Position numbers and translations under genes: made by a program
Notes under the pieces: generated by a model
The model's input: the letters and a program-made list of their open reading frames with translations, nothing else
Databases searched by the model: none
Told to the model about the DNA's origin: nothing
Assembly (NCBI GenBank): GCA_002429455.1
Contig: DIZU01000163.1
Span: 1 to 8,727, forward strand
DNA: 8,727 nt
Direction: 5' to 3'
Source of the DNA: Methylotenera sp. UBA6020
GTDB taxonomy: Bacteria > Pseudomonadota > Gammaproteobacteria > Burkholderiales > Methylophilaceae
Part shown: positions 6,532 through 8,727 of the stretch, piece by piece
Layout of the letters: every line of letters begins with the position of its first letter
How positions within the stretch are numbered: the stretch's first letter is position 1

Positions 6532-7836
6532 TCAATATTCTAAATGCTGATTGACCGTTTCAGTCATGCAAGTAACCGCAAATAAGCTTACCGCCGCCAT
6601 GGCGGAAACGTAGTAACCCACCCACATCAATCCGCCGCTATTCACCAATAGTTGCGAGACAAAAGGTGCGGTAGAAGCGCCCAAGATACCGCCTAGGTTG
6701 TACGCCAAGCCAGCACCGGTGTAACGCACCGCCACGGGAAACTGCTCCGGTAAAAAAGCACCCATTGGGGCAAAGGTCGCGCCCATTAACAACAAGGCAA
6801 TGGATAAAAACAAGGTGATTTGCAAGGTTGAGCCGCTCGCCATTAACGGATTTAAGGCAAATCCTGCCAATATCGCCAAAAAGCACGCCGCCAACAATAC
6901 GGGTCTACGACCAAATCTATCGCTCAACCACGCTGAAATTGGCGTAACAACCGCCATAAAAATAATCGCAACGCATAACATGCGTAAAAATTCCGCCCGC
7001 GGAATATGCAAGGTTTGGGTGCCATAACTTAAACAAAATACCGTGGCGGTGTAAAACAGGTTGTAGCATACCGTCATTGCCAGCGCGCCTAACAATACCG
7101 GTCGTAGATGCGCACTGAATAAGGGTTTAAGCGGTGTTGTATGCGTATGGTGTTGCGCTAGAGCGGCGGCAAAAACAGGCGTTTCAGCCAGCTTAAAACG
7201 CACGTATAAACCCACGACTACCAGCAACGCACTGGCAAAGAACGGCAAACGCCAGCCCCATGCCTTGAAATCGTCATCAGCCAAAAACAGCGTCAAAGCC
7301 AGAAAACTCAGCGTGGCCAGCAAAAACCCCACTGAAGGACCAAGCTGCGGAAACATGCCAAACCAGCCTCGCTTGCCTGCTGGCGCAAATTCGGTTGCCA
7401 ATAATGCCGCACCGCCCCATTCACCACCCAAACCCAAGCCTTGGCCAAAACGCAGTAAGCAAAGCAATACCGCCGCCCATGTGCCTAGTGTGTCATAGCC
7501 GGGCAAACAACCAATCAAAAAAGTGGAAATACCCATGACTAGTAATGACGCGGCCAAGGTTGCCTTACGGCCAACTCTATCGCCAAAGTGACCAAACACA
7601 ATCGCCCCCAGAGGCCGGGCAATAAAGGCAATGCCAAACGTTAAAAAAGCGTTTAAGGCTTGTGCAGCAGGGTCACTGGCAGGAAAGAACACCTGCCCAA
7701 TCACCAAAGCCGATGCCATGGCGTAGATATAAAAATCATAAAACTCAATTGCAGTGCCAATAAAACTGGCGAAGGCGATGTGGCTGGTGGAAGGTGCGTT
7801 TTTTGTTTTCAAAGAGAGGCTTTCGGTTCCATGCAT
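6532..7836 (-). CDS. MFS transporter, metabolite:H+ symporter (MHS/ShiA-like) family
   Basis: Inner-membrane secondary transporter with about 12 helices. It fits the MHS family (proline/betaine, shikimate, citrate, alpha-ketoglutarate type symporters), which take up organic acids or osmolytes with protons. Numbering from the ATG at 7836 (434 residues): FIGTAIEFYDFYIY (25-38), typical of the family's first helix; the MFS signature GHFGDRVGRK (82-91); RFGQGLGLGGEWGGAA (129-144) in helix 4; and the second-half repeat SDRFGRRP (305-312). Substrate cannot be told. Start choice: the frame extends 16 codons further, to an ATG at 7884, but those residues (MIAFALFQLCLNLVYL) are unlike family N-termini and neither start has a Shine-Dalgarno; I prefer 7836, yet 7884 remains possible. 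It converges on the preceding gene with a 5-bp gap and has a dyad on its likely promoter. Confidence 0.9.
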   Translation of the reverse strand: MHGTESLSLKTKNAPSTSHIAFASFIGTAIEFYDFYIYAMASALVIGQVFFPASDPAAQALNAFLTFGIAFIARPLGAIVFGHFGDRVGRKATLAASLLVMGISTFLIGCLPGYDTLGTWAAVLLCLLRFGQGLGLGGEWGGAALLATEFAPAGKRGWFGMFPQLGPSVGFLLATLSFLALTLFLADDDFKAWGWRLPFFASALLVVVGLYVRFKLAETPVFAAALAQHHTHTTPLKPLFSAHLRPVLLGALAMTVCYNLFYTATVFCLSYGTQTLHIPRAEFLRMLCVAIIFMAVVTPISAWLSDRFGRRPVLLAACFLAILAGFALNPLMASGSTLQITLFLSIALLLMGATFAPMGAFLPEQFPVAVRYTGAGLAYNLGGILGASTAPFVSQLLVNSGGLMWVGYYVSAMAAVSLFAVTCMTETVNQHLEY

Positions 7837-7908
7837 TAAATATACTAAATTTAAGCATAGCTGAAAAAGTGCAAATGCAATCATTAAATATTAGGTGCGT
7901 AGCTGGTC

Positions 7909-7925
7909 ATTATACAAACTTGTAT
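7909..7925 (-). promoter_or_regulatory. MFS transporter promoter -10 with overlapping 14-bp dyad operator candidate
   Basis: On the minus strand 7914-7909 reads TATAAT, a perfect -10; the best -35 (TCTCCA, 16-bp spacer) is weak at 3 of 6. The plus strand at 7912-7925 reads atacaa-ac-ttgtat, an exact 6+2+6 inverted repeat sharing three bases with the -10. A dimeric repressor bound there would block the promoter. The regulator is unknown and no regulator gene is adjacent within the window. Transcription would start near 7902. Confidence 0.45.
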
Positions 7926-7963
7926 TTTTGTGGAGATTTAAGTTTTCCGGCCTCTCATTTGCG

Positions 7964-7971
7964 TATAAAAT
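7964..7971 (+). promoter_or_regulatory. Candidate dusB promoter -10 element
   Basis: TATAAAAT offers two 5-of-6 matches to the -10 consensus (TATAAA at 7964, TAAAAT at 7966). No good -35 lies at the right distance (gttttc/ttttcc near 7942-7948). If used, transcription would begin near 7977 and give dusB a leader of about 165 nt. Confidence 0.35.
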
Positions 7972-7991
7972 AGGCAACCACTCAAAAACTC

Positions 7992-8015
7992 ATGCTAATC
8001 CTTCTGTTAGATTGA
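7992..8015 (+). CDS. Possible 7-codon leader peptide (MLILLLD)
   Basis: ATG CTA ATC CTT CTG TTA GAT TGA: five of the six codons after the start encode Leu or Ile. It lies just downstream of the candidate dusB promoter and upstream of the alternative hairpins, the position of an attenuation leader peptide. No Shine-Dalgarno precedes it, and an ORF this short arises easily by chance, so confidence is low. Confidence 0.15.
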   Translation: MLILLLD

Positions 8016-8030
8016 TTTAGCGAAACGAGA

Positions 8031-8117
8031 ATGAGGCACCCAAGATTAAAAGGCGAAGACAGCACATCAAGCGCGTCTAGCCTTTTAAGACGCGGTCAAC
8101 GAAGTTCGCGCACGTAA
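8031..8117 (+). CDS. Small ORF of 28 codons in the dusB leader, unrecognised
   Basis: Begins MRHPRLKGED, ends LLRRGQRSSRT and stops at TAA 8115-8117, 23 nt before dusB. It is rich in Arg and Ser and resembles no family I know. A weak GAGA lies right before the ATG. The ORF covers both arms of the two competing hairpins, so its translation would unfold them. It may equally be an accident of a structured RNA leader or an intergenic repeat element; I do not assign a function. Confidence 0.22.
   Translation: MRHPRLKGEDSTSSASSLLRRGQRSSRT
8046..8094 (+). promoter_or_regulatory. Mutually exclusive hairpins in the dusB leader
   Basis: Hairpin A pairs ttaaaaggc (8046-8054) with gccttttaa (8080-8088), 9 perfect base pairs with a 25-nt loop. 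Hairpin B pairs cgcgtct (8072-8078) with agacgcg (8088-8094), 7 perfect base pairs with a 9-nt loop, and its 5' arm lies in A's loop. The two cannot form together, because B's loop contains most of A's 3' arm and both claim base 8088. Neither is followed by a T-run, so this is not a standard terminator; control of translation or RNA stability of dusB is more plausible. A further short stem cgaa-g-ttcg follows at 8100-8108. The base pairing is seen directly; a regulatory role is inferred. Confidence 0.5.
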
Positions 8118-8140
8118 AGCTATGGTGAAGATAAATACAA

Positions 8141-8727
8141 ATGCAAATTGGTCCACACATCTTAAAAAATAACCTGATCGTCGCACCCATGGCCGGCGTG
8201 ACGGATAGGCCTTTCCGCCAGCTTTGCAAAAAAATGGGCGCGGGCTTGGCGGTTTCTGAGATGGTGACTTCTAACTCGCTACTTTACGGTAGTGAAAAAA
8301 CCTTACGCCGTGCCAATCACAAAGGCGAAGTTGACCCGATTTCCGTACAAATTGCCGGTGCTGACCCTAAAATGATGGCGGAAGCGGCACGTCACAACGT
8401 AGATAATGGCGCACAGATTATCGACATCAACATGGGTTGCCCTGCAAAAAAAATCTGTAATGTAATGGCAGGTTCTGCCCTATTAAAAGACGAGCCGCTG
8501 GTTGCGCAAATTCTCAGAGCCGTAGTCAATGCCGTGGATGTACCTGTGACATTGAAAATTCGTACCGGCTGGGATAAAAATAATCGCAACGCGATACAAA
8601 TTGCCAAGATGGCGGAAGATATTGGCGTGCAGGCCTTAGCCATGCATGGCCGCACCCGCGCTTGCTTGTACATGGGTGACGCCGAATACGACACCATTGC
8701 CGCGGTGAAACAGGCCATCAACATTCC
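8141..8727 (+). CDS. dusB: tRNA-dihydrouridine synthase B, 3' end beyond window
   Basis: FMN- and NADPH-dependent enzyme that reduces a uridine in the tRNA D-loop (U17 in E. coli for DusB). The first 195 codons are present, with no stop before the edge; the family is about 320-340 residues long. Seen: [17 protein letters not shown] (12-28), the FMN-barrel entry; [20 protein letters not shown] (95-114), whose C100 is the catalytic cysteine and whose KKxCNxxAGSAL wording is typical of DusB; the flavin-contact LKIRTGW (138-144); and [17 protein letters not shown] (168-184). The ATG at 8141 begins at the normal [15 protein letters not shown] start; an ATG at 8122 is out of frame. A GGTGA at 8124-8128 (12 nt upstream) is a weak, distant Shine-Dalgarno. 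In many proteobacteria fis follows dusB, so it may lie next. Its leader carries alternative hairpins. Confidence 0.95.
   Translation, partial: MQIGPHILKNNLIVAPMAGVTDRPFRQLCKKMGAGLAVSEMVTSNSLLYGSEKTLRRANHKGEVDPISVQIAGADPKMMAEAARHNVDNGAQIIDINMGCPAKKICNVMAGSALLKDEPLVAQILRAVVNAVDVPVTLKIRTGWDKNNRNAIQIAKMAEDIGVQALAMHGRTRACLYMGDAEYDTIAAVKQAINI

Larger units (their letters stand above)
7837..8140. other. Divergent regulatory region between the MFS transporter and dusB
   Basis: About 300 bp without a conserved gene. From left to right it holds the possible N-terminal extension of the transporter (7837-7884), a TATAAT -10 facing left (7909-7914), a 14-bp dyad (7912-7925), a TATAAAAT -10 facing right (7964-7971), a 7-codon ORF (7992-8015), a 28-codon ORF (8031-8117), two mutually exclusive hairpins (8046-8094) and a weak ribosome binding site for dusB (8124-8128). 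It has no tRNA fold and no T-run terminator. Confidence 0.7.

Noticed and set aside
8046..8094. Intrinsic terminator or tRNA in the dusB leader
   Set aside because: No T-run follows either stem, and there is no cloverleaf or CCA-type acceptor; the gttcg at 8104-8108 is not in a T-arm setting.
8392..8724. 110-codon open frame on the minus strand
   Set aside because: It is the antisense shadow of dusB, which carries the catalytic cysteine and all family motifs on the plus strand.

Overview
The window reads as an ordinary chromosomal segment of a moderately AT-rich betaproteobacterium, most likely a Methylophilaceae-type methylotroph (Methylotenera/Methylophilus-like). I infer this from the grouping of a BPSS1780-family membrane protein, an APH-fold homoserine kinase (ThrB), a DUF2782 protein and polA, and from protein wording; there is no rRNA or other direct taxonomic marker. 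I see no insertion sequence, prophage, CRISPR array, tRNA or rRNA.

Layout. Positions 1-2907 lie on the minus strand and read leftward: LOG-family nucleotide phosphoribohydrolase (2907-2179), DUF2782 secreted/periplasmic protein (2048-1677), a clear intrinsic terminator (1605-1631), thrB (1507-566), then a BPSS1780-family membrane protein running off the left edge (527-1) with an apparent frameshift very near that edge. polA starts on the plus strand only 19 bp from the LOG start codon, so the two divergent genes must share or interleave their control signals. After polA comes a stand-alone MoaB/CinA-type molybdopterin-binding-domain protein (5780-6526). It converges, with a 5-bp gap, on an MHS-family major facilitator transporter (7836-6532, minus). 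A roughly 300-bp divergent regulatory region (7837-8140) separates the transporter from dusB, which runs off the right edge.

The genes are mostly housekeeping: DNA repair and replication (polA), threonine synthesis (thrB), nucleotide metabolism (LOG), tRNA dihydrouridine modification (dusB) and one organic-acid-type transporter. thrB and the BPSS1780 gene look like a small operon. dusB is often followed by fis in proteobacteria, which would lie just outside the window.

The least explained part is the dusB leader. It appears to be about 165 nt long and holds two perfect inverted repeats that share bases and so cannot both form (8046-8054/8080-8088 and 8072-8078/8088-8094). A 28-codon small ORF (8031-8117) spans both, and an upstream 7-codon ORF is rich in leucine and isoleucine. 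A 14-bp dyad also sits on the -10 of the transporter promoter. These are candidates only: nothing here proves an undescribed system, but the leader is the best place to look.
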